This document shows positions 17,831 to 26,340 of a stretch of DNA of 64,000 bases, piece by piece (position 1 is the first letter of the stretch; the number at the start of each line of letters is the position of its first letter). The stretch covers positions 1 through 64,000 of the forward strand of contig NZ_JAKJHZ010000011.1 of the NCBI RefSeq assembly GCF_021648885.1, given 5' to 3'. Position numbers and translations under genes: made by a program. Under the pieces are notes generated by a model that saw only the letters and a list, made by a program, of their open reading frames with translations, did not search any database and was not told the DNA's origin. Source of the stretch: Nocardioides potassii (GTDB lineage: Bacteria > Actinomycetota > Actinomycetes > Propionibacteriales > Nocardioidaceae).

Positions 17831-18163
17831 ATGAGGAAGCTCAGCCTGCTCATCGCCGGAGGGATCGGCTACGTGCTCGGCACCCGCGCCGGACGCGAGC
17901 GCTACGAGCAGATCAAGAAGGCCGCGACCCGCGTCAAGGAGGACCCGCGGGTGCAGGAGAAGGCCTCGCAGGCCGCCGACCTCGCCAAGGAGAAGGCGCC
18001 GGTCGTCAAGGACAAGGTCGCCGCCGCCGCGAGCACCGCCGCCGACAAGGTGACCCCGTCGGGCTCCGGGTCGGGCGACCACCGGTCCGACCTCGAGGAC
18101 CAGCTCAACCCCGAGAGCACCGCGCTCCAGGACAACCCCTACCCCCAGGGCAACCTGCCCTGA
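17831..18163 (+). CDS. YtxH-like small protein
   Basis: A 110-residue protein beginning with a short hydrophobic segment LLIAGGIGYVLGTRAGRERY, followed by a long charged Ala/Lys-rich helical region. This is typical of YtxH-like stress proteins. AGGGAGGGAAC precedes the ATG. It is the last gene of the Holin-X/DUF3618 cluster. Confidence 0.78.
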   Translation: MRKLSLLIAGGIGYVLGTRAGRERYEQIKKAATRVKEDPRVQEKASQAADLAKEKAPVVKDKVAAAASTAADKVTPSGSGSGDHRSDLEDQLNPESTALQDNPYPQGNLP

Positions 18164-18173
18164 GCCGTCCACC

Positions 18174-18213
18174 GCTGGTCGAGTAGTCGTCCTCGCTCGG
18201 CTATTCGACCAGC
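18174..18213. repeat. palindromic GGTCGAG repeat, copy D
   Basis: Arms 18174-18186 and 18201-18213 pair over 13 bp with one wobble around a 14-nt loop. It belongs to the same GGTCGAG family as 21033-21066, 22555-22635 and 55841-55926. It lies between convergent genes and contains the dgt stop codon, so it may double as a two-way terminator. Confidence 0.7.
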
Positions 18214-19472
18214 GCGGCGTGGCGGGCGACGGCGCTGGCGTCGGTCAGGGACGCGACCTGGTCGATGACCACCCGGCGACGGGCGACGTCGTCGGGCGCG
18301 TCCTGCCAGTCCTGCACGAAGACCGGGTCGAGGGCGTCGGGGCCGCGGTCCCAGATCGCGTCGACGAGCTCGGCGACCAGGGATCGCTGGCGCTCCATGA
18401 GCGAGACCCGGTCGTCGGCCTGCATGACGTAGTGGGCGGCGATGCCCTTGAGCACGCCGATCTCGACCTCGGTGGACTCGGGGACGACGAGGTCGGCGCG
18501 GTGCCGCACGAGCGGCCGGCCGTCCGTCGCGGCGAAGGTCGCCTCCTGCACGCTGCCGCAGAAGCGACCGATGAGGTCGCTGGTGAGGTTCTTGATCGCG
18601 GCGAGGCTCCGCCTGCTGCCGTCGTACGACGTCCGCGGCCAGGACCCGACCGCCCGTAGGTCGGCGAGCGCCCGGTCGAGCGCGGCGTCGTCGACACCGG
18701 GCAGGTACCAGGACCGCACCGTCGCCCACAGGGCGTCGCGGTCGAGGCGGGTCAGGTCGAGCCGGCCGGCGACGATGCCGTCCTCGACGTCGTGCACCGA
18801 GTAGGCGACGTCGTCGGCGAGGTCCATGACCTGGGCCTCGAGGCAGCGCCCACGCCCCTCGACGCCCTGCCTGAGCCAGTCGAACACCGGGCGGTCGTCG
18901 TCGTAGACGCCGAACTTCACCACCACGCGCGGCGTGCCGTCGGCGTGCACGCCGTGGGGGCCGTCGGCGTCCGAGCGCGGCCAGGGGTACTTCGTGCAGG
19001 CGTCGAGGGTCGCGCGGGTGAGGTTGAGCCCGGCCGACCGGCCGTCCGCGTCGAAGGTCTTCGACTCCAGGCGGGTGAGCAGGCGCAGCGTCTGGGCATT
19101 GCCCTCGAACCCGCCGCACCCGACGCTCAGCTCGGCCAGCGCCCGCTCGCCGTTGTGGCCGAAGGGCGGGTGGCCGAGGTCGTGCGCGAGCGCCGCCGTC
19201 TCGGCGATGTCGGGGTGCGTGCCGAGCGCGCGGGCGAGGTCGCGGGAGATCTGGGCGACCTCGAGGCTGTGGGTGAGCCGGTTGCGGACGAAGTCGTCGG
19301 TCTGCGGTCCGACCACCTGGGTCTTCGCGGCGAGCCGGCGCGACGCGGCCGCGTGGACGACGCGCGCCCGGTCGCGCTCGAACGCCAGCCGCACCGGGGC
19401 GTCCACGCGCTTGGGCGGCTCGGCGACGGCGCGCTCGCGCGCCGCGTCGTCGTACAGCTCCTCGATGCTCAT
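18201..19472 (-). CDS. dgt: deoxyguanosinetriphosphate triphosphohydrolase-like protein
   Basis: An HD-domain dNTP triphosphohydrolase of 423 residues that cleaves dNTPs to deoxynucleosides and triphosphate, adjusting precursor pools. Metal ligands are visible: His68 in NRLTHSLEV, His97-Asp98 in AHDLGHPPFGH, and a later Asp in DLADDVAYSVHD. It lies near dnaG, as in other actinobacteria. TAGGCT (19482-19487) is 9 nt before the ATG, so the leader is almost absent. Confidence 0.93.
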   Translation of the reverse strand: MSIEELYDDAARERAVAEPPKRVDAPVRLAFERDRARVVHAAASRRLAAKTQVVGPQTDDFVRNRLTHSLEVAQISRDLARALGTHPDIAETAALAHDLGHPPFGHNGERALAELSVGCGGFEGNAQTLRLLTRLESKTFDADGRSAGLNLTRATLDACTKYPWPRSDADGPHGVHADGTPRVVVKFGVYDDDRPVFDWLRQGVEGRGRCLEAQVMDLADDVAYSVHDVEDGIVAGRLDLTRLDRDALWATVRSWYLPGVDDAALDRALADLRAVGSWPRTSYDGSRRSLAAIKNLTSDLIGRFCGSVQEATFAATDGRPLVRHRADLVVPESTEVEIGVLKGIAAHYVMQADDRVSLMERQRSLVAELVDAIWDRGPDALDPVFVQDWQDAPDDVARRRVVIDQVASLTDASAVARHAALVE

Positions 19473-19481
19473 CGGCCGGTC

Positions 19482-19487
19482 AGCCTA
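19482..19487 (-). promoter_or_regulatory. -10 of dgt
   Basis: TAGGCT on the minus strand, 9 nt before the ATG. The leader would be about 2 nt, with no ribosome site. Confidence 0.5.
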
Positions 19488-19521
19488 GCGAGCGCCGGGG
19501 ACGCCACCGCGGGGAGATCGG

Positions 19522-20451
19522 TCAGTAGACCGTGACGTGGACGTGGTCGTAGTGGTTGGCCGTCACCGACCCACGGTCCGACATGCCGCGCCAGCCCTCC
19601 CCGCTGCGCTCCACCGACCAGATGTGCTGGGAGAAGATGATGTACTCGATGCCCAGGGCCGAGTAGTTGGCGCGCAGGAAGTTGGCCACCGCCCACCCGG
19701 TCTCGCCGGTGATCATGATGTCGATCGCCCGACCCTGACCGTGCTCGCCGTCGCCGCGCCACGTGCCGTAGCTGGTGATCTGCGGCCAGTTGGCGCACAC
19801 GACGTCGTGGATCTCGTAGAGCGCGGCACGGCCGGCCGAGATGACCGACCCGTTGGCGCACGTGCCGCCGAGGCTCGGGCCCTCCGGCTCGGGCTGCGGC
19901 TTGTCGGCGCTGAGGTAGTCCGAGCTCACCCAGCGCGACTGGCCGTCGATGACGACCTGCGTGCGACCGAGCTGCTGGCGGCCGGTGACGGTGACCTGCC
20001 TGATCGCGCCGATCTCGCCGATCTTGTCGGACTTCTCCGACGGGCCGTCCCAGAGGTTGAGCACGTCGGTGGTCCACATCGACTCGTCGAGCTTCTTGGC
20101 GAGGCGGCGCGCCTGCTGGTCGACCGCCATGTCCTTGCGCGCGGCCGACTCGGCCTTCGCGGCGGTGCGGATCGTGGAGCGGGAGACGACATCACCGCGT
20201 CGCGCGAGAGCCGACGAGACGTCGTCGGCGCTCGCCTTCGCAGGTCCCGAGATGGACTGCGACCCGGACGCGGCCATCAGGTGGTCATCGGAGGTGGCCG
20301 GCTCGGCGGCCAGGACGCCCATGGTCACCGCGGACAGCGTCGCCACGACAGCGAGTGGTGCGGACACCAGCACGGATCGGGGGACGGATCGGGGGAACCG
20401 GGACGAGACGGGGGTAGCAGGGGTTTCCCGCTTGTGGCGATGCTGAGCCAC
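19522..20451 (-). CDS. secreted SH3-domain protein, possible wall-associated factor
   Basis: A 309-residue exported protein. A membrane segment near 28-48 is a signal or anchor. An Ala/Lys-rich helical stretch leads to an SH3b-like domain (VLNLWDGPSEKSDKIGEIG to SRWVSSDYLS). The C-terminal domain (about 195-309) has GQGRAIDIMI, GWAVANFLRAN and NHYDHVHV, the pattern of the ARB-07466-like extracellular domain with conserved His and Asp. The role is inferred to be at the cell wall. GTG start; the 5' region carries an inverted repeat. Confidence 0.78.
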   Translation of the reverse strand: MAQHRHKRETPATPVSSRFPRSVPRSVLVSAPLAVVATLSAVTMGVLAAEPATSDDHLMAASGSQSISGPAKASADDVSSALARRGDVVSRSTIRTAAKAESAARKDMAVDQQARRLAKKLDESMWTTDVLNLWDGPSEKSDKIGEIGAIRQVTVTGRQQLGRTQVVIDGQSRWVSSDYLSADKPQPEPEGPSLGGTCANGSVISAGRAALYEIHDVVCANWPQITSYGTWRGDGEHGQGRAIDIMITGETGWAVANFLRANYSALGIEYIIFSQHIWSVERSGEGWRGMSDRGSVTANHYDHVHVTVY

Positions 20452-20498
20452 AGCGCTGATTCCTTTGCAGTTGCTGACGGGGGGCAGGTGCGTCGATC

Positions 20499-20529
20499 CA
20501 CGAGCCAGATCGTTCCCGGGAAGCTCGTG
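20499..20529 (-). other. inverted repeat in the 5' region of the secreted SH3 gene
   Basis: CACGAGC and GCTCGTG (7 bp, perfect) frame a 17-nt loop about 48 nt before the GTG start. The surrounding 20452-20666 has no gene. I looked for the conserved blocks of the cyclic-di-AMP (ydaO) riboswitch that precedes many wall-protein genes and do not see them. Confidence 0.4.
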
Positions 20530-20666
20530 CCCACGTCGACGCGATCATCGAGTAGAGCACACGATTCCGGGCCAGTCCCAAATCTTCACAGCAAAATCAC
20601 GCGTGTCACCGGTCACCCGCCACGCATTGCCTGCGTACGGCGACAGGTGGCGGCTCTCAGCCCGGA

Positions 20667-21836
20667 TCAGCCGCCCGTGGTCTCGTCGGCGTCCTCCCGC
20701 AGCTGGGACCCGCGCCCGTCCGTGTCGTCGAGCCACCCGTCGGGGAGCACCACCTTCTTGCGCGGCGCACCCTGCCGGCCGCGCGGCGTGCCGAGCTCGC
20801 GCTCGGGGAACGGAGCATCGTCGTCGAGGCCGTCGAGCAGCACGTCGAGCGCGGCGAGCGAGTCGACGAGGGCCAGCTGGTGGCGCAGCTCGCCGCCGGC
20901 GGGGAAGCCCTTGAGGTACCAGGTGATGTGCTTGCGGAACTCCTTGCAGCCGCGCTCCTCCCCCATGTGCTCGGAGAGCAGCTCGGCGTGCCGGCGCATC
21001 ATCACCTTCACCTCGCCGAGCGTCGGCAGGCCTGGTCTCGAGACAGGACTTCGTCCTTCATCGACCACCGGGGAGGGGCGGAAGGCGGCGGCCAGGTCGC
21101 GGAAGAGCCACGGCCGGCCGAGGCAGCCGCGACCCACGACGACACCTGCGACACCGGTCTGCTCGACCATCCGCAGCGCGTCTGCGGCCTCCCAGATGTC
21201 CCCGTTGCCGAGCACCGGGATGTCGACGTGCTCGACGAGGGCGGCGATGGCGTCCCAGTCGGCCTCGCCCGAGTAGGCCTGCTGCACGGTGCGGCCGTGG
21301 AGGGCGATCGCCGCGACCCCGGTCTCCTGGGCGATCCGGCCCGCGTCGAGGTAGGTCAGGTGGTCGTCGTCGAGGCCCTTGCGGGTCTTCATCGTCACCG
21401 GGACGTCGTACGGCGCCGCGGCAGCGACGGCGGACGTGAGGATCTCGCCGAGGAGCCCACGCTTCCACGGCAGCGCTCCCCCGCCGCCCTTGCGGGTCAC
21501 CTTGGGGACCGGGCAGCCGAAGTTGAGGTCGACGTGGGCCACGCCGAAGTCGGCGCAGAGGATCTCGACGGCCTTGCCGATGTAGACCGGGTCGGTGCCG
21601 TAGAGCTGCACCGAGCGGATCGTCTCGAGCTCGTCGAAGACCAGCATCTTGCGGGTGGTCTCGTCGCCCTCGACCAGCCCGCGGCTGGTGATCATCTCGC
21701 AGACGTAGAGACCCGCCCCCTGCTCGGCGCACAAACGCCGGTAGGCCGCGTTGGTGATGCCCGCCATCGGCGCCAGCACCACCGGCGTGTCCACCCGGAC
21801 CGAGCCCAGGGTCAGCGAGGTGGGGAGAGCGGCCAT
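20667..21836 (-). CDS. dusB: tRNA-dihydrouridine synthase
   Basis: A flavoenzyme of 389 residues that reduces uridine to dihydrouridine in the tRNA D-loop. The TIM-barrel motifs LAPMAGITNAAYRRLC, HVDLNFGCPVPKVTRKGGG with the catalytic Cys, and the FMN-binding VVVGRGCLGRPW are present. Residues 257-269 (VVDEGRSPVSRPG) are encoded by a dispersed chromosomal repeat and sit between the barrel and the C-terminal helical domain. The C-terminus is also extended by about 50 charged residues. Both features are unusual for the family. Confidence 0.95.
   Translation of the reverse strand: MAALPTSLTLGSVRVDTPVVLAPMAGITNAAYRRLCAEQGAGLYVCEMITSRGLVEGDETTRKMLVFDELETIRSVQLYGTDPVYIGKAVEILCADFGVAHVDLNFGCPVPKVTRKGGGGALPWKRGLLGEILTSAVAAAAPYDVPVTMKTRKGLDDDHLTYLDAGRIAQETGVAAIALHGRTVQQAYSGEADWDAIAALVEHVDIPVLGNGDIWEAADALRMVEQTGVAGVVVGRGCLGRPWLFRDLAAAFRPSPVVDEGRSPVSRPGLPTLGEVKVMMRRHAELLSEHMGEERGCKEFRKHITWYLKGFPAGGELRHQLALVDSLAALDVLLDGLDDDAPFPERELGTPRGRQGAPRKKVVLPDGWLDDTDGRGSQLREDADETTGG
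21033..21066 (-). repeat. GGTCGAG-family repeat inside dusB, copy B
   Basis: This 34-bp stretch, read on the minus strand, matches 22558-22591 at 31 of 34 positions. It is in frame and encodes most of a 13-residue insertion in DusB. Only the left half of the full element is present. Confidence 0.85.
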
Positions 21837-21872
21837 GCCCCCATTGTCGAGCGGGCCGTCGCCGACCTCAAA

Positions 21873-22511
21873 TCACCCGTGCTTCTTCCTGTCCTGCTTC
21901 GGCTCGGAGGACTTCCCCTTCTCGGCCGGCCTCGTCACCTCGCCCGACCACGTGATCGGGTCGTAGCCCTCGGTCGGCTCGAAGACCAGGTCGCGGACCC
22001 GGCCCCCGTCGGGCACGAGGTAGACCAGGCACATCTCGGCCTCGGCACCGGCGTCGAACGGCGTCGGCAGCGGCCCGCTCTGGCACTCGGAGAAGTCGCC
22101 GCCGAGCGTCCACGGCGCGCCCAGGGAACCGGCGTCGTCGCGCAGGTAGATCGGCACCTGCTGACCGCCGAGGTCGGACTCGCCCGCGTTGGCCAGGGTG
22201 ACCGTCACGAAGTACGGCCGCGCGTCCGGCACCACCTCGCTGACCCACCCATCGAAGACCGACGGCGCCTGCTCGGCCACCGCGTCGACGCTCACGTCCA
22301 GCTCGCCGGCCAGGTCGGCCTCGGGCTGCCACACGACGGTGGCCTCCTCGCCGAACCGCAGGTCGGTGCCGGGGTCCGTCCCGGCGACCGGGTCGGCGGC
22401 GGTGGTCGCCGCAGGTGCGGGCGAGGCCTCGGGGTCGTCCGGCGCGCACCCCGTGGCGCCCAGCACGAGAGCCGTGACCAGTGGCATCGTGCCGAGGTGG
22501 GTGCGCCGCAT
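21873..22511 (-). CDS. lipoprotein of unknown function
   Basis: A 212-residue lipoprotein with signal peptide and lipobox LGATGC, so the mature protein starts at Cys22 and is anchored outside the membrane. The rest forms an Ig-like beta protein (PYFVTVTLANAGESDLGGQQ) with a pair of Cys in the second half and a basic tail (KQDRKKHG). It resembles DUF4352-type extracellular domains loosely. Function unknown. Confidence 0.7.
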   Translation of the reverse strand: MRRTHLGTMPLVTALVLGATGCAPDDPEASPAPAATTAADPVAGTDPGTDLRFGEEATVVWQPEADLAGELDVSVDAVAEQAPSVFDGWVSEVVPDARPYFVTVTLANAGESDLGGQQVPIYLRDDAGSLGAPWTLGGDFSECQSGPLPTPFDAGAEAEMCLVYLVPDGGRVRDLVFEPTEGYDPITWSGEVTRPAEKGKSSEPKQDRKKHG

Positions 22512-22554
22512 GGCGACATCGTCACACGCGCTCGCTGCTGCTCGCGCCCCTCGC

Positions 22555-22635
22555 GTTGGTCGAGGAAGGACGACGTCCTGTCACGAGACCACTCACCTGG
22601 TTTCGAGACGGTCGCTGCGCGACCTCCTCGACCAG
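22555..22635. repeat. palindromic GGTCGAG repeat, copy A (full length)
   Basis: Outer arms GGTCGAGGA (22558-22566) and TCCTCGACC (22625-22633) pair perfectly. Inside are AGGACG/CGTCCT around one base, and GGTCGC/GCGACC (22610-22624). It fills most of the 138-bp gap between glyS and the lipoprotein gene and could fold as a branched hairpin. Confidence 0.82.
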
Positions 22636-22649
22636 CGGTGGACCGGCGA

Positions 22650-24050
<1,401 letters not shown>

Positions 24051-24109
24051 GGTTCAGGTCCTTTGGTCGGGCCGGCTGGCTGCCGGCTCGGTGCTCGTTG
24101 TGCGAGCGG

Positions 24110-24451
24110 TCAGCCTAACGACCGGGGCTGCGACTCGTTGAGGTCGGTCCCCTCCTCCACGACCTCGTAGGCGCTGGGCTCGTCCACGGCGTGCACCATC
24201 AGCGGCTGGATGTGCATCTTGCCCTCGTACGACCCCAGTGCACGGCGGTAGGACCCCACGTTCTCCCAGCGGGTGGTCAGCACCCAGAGGGTCGGGTCGT
24301 CGACGTTGCGGCCGACCTCGCCCCCGACGTGGCCGGGCTTGCTCGCGAGGATCTCCAGGGCGTGCAGGAGCCCGCGCCGGAGCTCGGCCTCCGCGGCCGG
24401 GTCGGGGCCGCCGGGTCCGGACGGCGTACGCAGGCGGGTCACGACGAGCAC
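24110..24451 (-). CDS. antibiotic-biosynthesis-monooxygenase-domain protein
   Basis: A 113-residue single-domain protein with the dimeric ferredoxin-like ABM pattern (MLVVTRLR, ALEILASKPGHVGGEVGRN, LWVLTTRWENVGSYRRAL). Such proteins include quinone monooxygenases and haem-degrading enzymes; the substrate cannot be told. GTG start 6 nt after TAGGGT, hence probably leaderless. Confidence 0.78.
   Translation of the reverse strand: MLVVTRLRTPSGPGGPDPAAEAELRRGLLHALEILASKPGHVGGEVGRNVDDPTLWVLTTRWENVGSYRRALGSYEGKMHIQPLMVHAVDEPSAYEVVEEGTDLNESQPRSLG
24112..24117 (-). promoter_or_regulatory. -10 of glyS
   Basis: TAGGCT on the minus strand, overlapping the stop codon of the upstream monooxygenase-like gene; transcription would begin near 24105. 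Confidence 0.45.
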
Positions 24452-24457
24452 GCGCCC

Positions 24458-24463
24458 ACCCTA
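24458..24463 (-). promoter_or_regulatory. leaderless -10 of the ABM-domain gene
   Basis: TAGGGT on the minus strand followed by 6 nt and GTG. The expected -35 position falls inside the long palindrome at 24471-24540. Confidence 0.55.
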
Positions 24464-24470
24464 GGGGCCC

Positions 24471-24540
24471 CGGGGTTAGTCCAGTGGGTTTCGGTCGTCC
24501 TGGAGATCGCGGGACGACCGGAACCCACTGGACCACCCCG
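24471..24540. repeat. 70-bp near-perfect palindrome upstream of znuA
   Basis: Arms 24479-24500 and 24512-24533 pair over 22 bp with a single G-U-type mismatch around an 11-nt loop; the stem extends with 24471-24476 and 24535-24540 after a small internal bulge. It sits between two divergent genes, immediately upstream of the Zur promoter, so it is not a terminator of either. It could be a miniature mobile palindrome. Confidence 0.8.
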
Positions 24541-24545
24541 CCTGT

Positions 24546-24583
24546 TTGACAACGGTTCTCAACTGTGGTGAGAATCGTTCTCA
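24546..24583 (+). promoter_or_regulatory. Zur-controlled leaderless promoter of znuA
   Basis: Two 15-bp Zur-like boxes, TGACAACGGTTCTCA (24547-24561) and TGAGAATCGTTCTCA (24569-24583), are spaced 22 bp centre to centre. A consensus -35 TTGACA (24546-24551) overlaps the first, and GAGAAT (24570-24575), 18 bp on, overlaps the second. Transcription would start at or next to the ATG at 24583. Zinc-bound Zur would block both promoter elements. Confidence 0.82.
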
Positions 24584-25524
24584 TGTTGCCCGTCACCCGT
24601 CTCGCCCCCCTCGCCGGCGCCGTCGTCGCCTCCGTCCTCCTTGCCGGGTGCGGCGCGATGGGTGGCGACCAGGCCCCGGACGGTCGCCGGGCCGTCGCGT
24701 CGTTCTACCCCCTGGCGTGGGTGACCGAGCGGGTGGCGGGCGACGCCTGGACGGTCGACAACCTCACCCAGCCCGGTCAGGAGCCGCACGACCTGGATCT
24801 CTCGATCGCCCAGACCGCCGCGCTCGAGGACGCCGGGCTCATCGTCCTCGAGGAGGGCTTCCAGCCCGCCGTCGACGCTGCCGCCGAGGGCTCCGACGCC
24901 CCGGTCGTCGACGCCGCCTCGGTACTGGAGCTGCACCCGGCGGAGCACCACGACGACCACTCGGAGGAGGAGTCCGAGGAGGAGCACGCGGACCACGAGC
25001 ACGGTGACGTGGACCCCCACTTCTGGCTCGACCCGCTGCTGGTGGCCGACTTCGCGGACGCCGTCGCCGACGAGCTCGCCGACGTCGACCCCGACGGCGC
25101 GACGACGTACGCCGACAACGCAGCGGCGCTGCGCACCGAGCTCGAGGCCCTCGACCAGGACTTCAGCGACGGCCTCGCGACCTGCGAGCGGACGACGGTC
25201 GTCGTCAGCCACGACGCGTTCGGCTACCTGTCGCGCTACGGCCTCGACTTCGAGTCGATCGCCGGCCTCTCCCCCGACGCCGAGCCCACCGCGGCCGACC
25301 TGGCCCGCCTCCAGTCGCTCATCACCAGCGACGGCGTGACCACCGTGTTCTCCGAGCGGCTGGTGAGCGCCAAGATGGCCGACACCCTCGCCGGCGACCT
25401 CGGCATCACCTCTGCGGTGCTCGACCCGATCGAGGGCCTCTCGGACCAGACCTCCGGTGAGGACTACCTTTCCCTCATGCGCGAGAACCTCACCGCCCTG
25501 CAGAAGGCGAACGGCTGCTCGTGA
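24583..25524 (+). CDS. znuA: zinc ABC transporter substrate-binding lipoprotein
   Basis: Captures Zn(II) outside the membrane for ZnuB/ZnuC. The 313-residue protein has lipobox LLAGC (Cys23), the metal-ligand region EPHD (His69), a His/acid-rich loop at about 118-141 typical of zinc binders, DPHFWLDP with His146, and a later SHDAFGYL ligand motif. ATG 24583 is preferred to GTG 24565, because the earlier start would lie inside the promoter. It heads znuA-znuC-znuB-zur and overlaps znuC by 4 bp. Confidence 0.94.
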   Translation: MLPVTRLAPLAGAVVASVLLAGCGAMGGDQAPDGRRAVASFYPLAWVTERVAGDAWTVDNLTQPGQEPHDLDLSIAQTAALEDAGLIVLEEGFQPAVDAAAEGSDAPVVDAASVLELHPAEHHDDHSEEESEEEHADHEHGDVDPHFWLDPLLVADFADAVADELADVDPDGATTYADNAAALRTELEALDQDFSDGLATCERTTVVVSHDAFGYLSRYGLDFESIAGLSPDAEPTAADLARLQSLITSDGVTTVFSERLVSAKMADTLAGDLGITSAVLDPIEGLSDQTSGEDYLSLMRENLTALQKANGCS

Positions 25525-26336
25525 CCGCAGCGACGCCACGGGTCTCGCCCGTCACCCTCGACCGGGTCTCCGTCTCCATCGGCGGCCGGCCGATCCTGCG
25601 CGACGTCGACCTGGCCGTGCGGGCCGGCGAGATGGTGACCCTGCTGGGTCCCAACGGGTCGGGGAAGTCCACGCTCGTGCGCACCGTCACCGGCTTGCTC
25701 CCGCACACCCGCGGCGAGGTCCGGCTCTTCGGCACCCTGCTCGGCGAGTTCGCCGAGTGGCAGCGGCTCGGCTTCGTGCCGCAGCGCTCGACGGCCACCA
25801 CCGGCGTCCCGTCCACGGTCCGCGAGGTGGTGGCCTCGGGCCGGGTCGGGAGGCGTCGGCTGTTCCGGCCGACCAGCGGCGAGGACCGCCGGGCGGTCGA
25901 GGCAGCGCTCGAGGTGGTCGGCCTCGCCGGGCGGTCGTCGTACGGCGTCTCGCAGCTCTCGGGCGGCCAGCAGCAGCGCGTCCTGATCGCGCGGGCGCTC
26001 GCGGGCGAGCCCGACCTGCTGGTGCTCGACGAGCCGACGGCCGGCGTCGACCTGCCCAACCAGCAGGCGCTCGCGGACGCCCTCGCCAGCCTCAAGGCGC
26101 GCGGCGCGACGATCCTGCTGGTCGCGCACGAGATCGGCCCGATGATGCCGCTCATCGACCGCTCGGTGGTGATGCGCGACGGACGGGTGGCCTACGACGG
26201 TCCCCCGCTGTCGCAGGAGGTCGCCTCGCACACCCACCACGCGCACGACCACCCCGACCATCTCGACCACGCGGGCACGCACGACCACGCCCCGCACGTG
26301 GCGTCCCCGCTCGACTTCGAGCGACGGAGGAGGTGA
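25521..26336 (+). CDS. znuC: zinc ABC transporter ATP-binding protein
   Basis: Cytoplasmic ATPase subunit, 271 residues. Walker A GPNGSGKST is at 43-51, signature LSGGQQQR and Walker B LLVLDEP are intact. The last 40 residues are rich in His and Asp, an extension that may bind zinc in the cytoplasm. The GTG start overlaps the znuA stop (GTGA), and znuB follows after 4 bp. Confidence 0.95.
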   Translation: MTAATPRVSPVTLDRVSVSIGGRPILRDVDLAVRAGEMVTLLGPNGSGKSTLVRTVTGLLPHTRGEVRLFGTLLGEFAEWQRLGFVPQRSTATTGVPSTVREVVASGRVGRRRLFRPTSGEDRRAVEAALEVVGLAGRSSYGVSQLSGGQQQRVLIARALAGEPDLLVLDEPTAGVDLPNQQALADALASLKARGATILLVAHEIGPMMPLIDRSVVMRDGRVAYDGPPLSQEVASHTHHAHDHPDHLDHAGTHDHAPHVASPLDFERRRR

Positions 26337-26340
26337 CGGC

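Noticed and set aside
16988..18172. N-terminal extension of dnaG over the Holin-X cluster
   Set aside because: The DnaG N-terminus matches from GTG 16987, which has its own -10; the rest is the shadow of three plus-strand genes.
20452..20666. Cyclic-di-AMP (ydaO) riboswitch before the secreted SH3 gene
   Set aside because: The leader has a hairpin, but I do not see the conserved ydaO sequence blocks.
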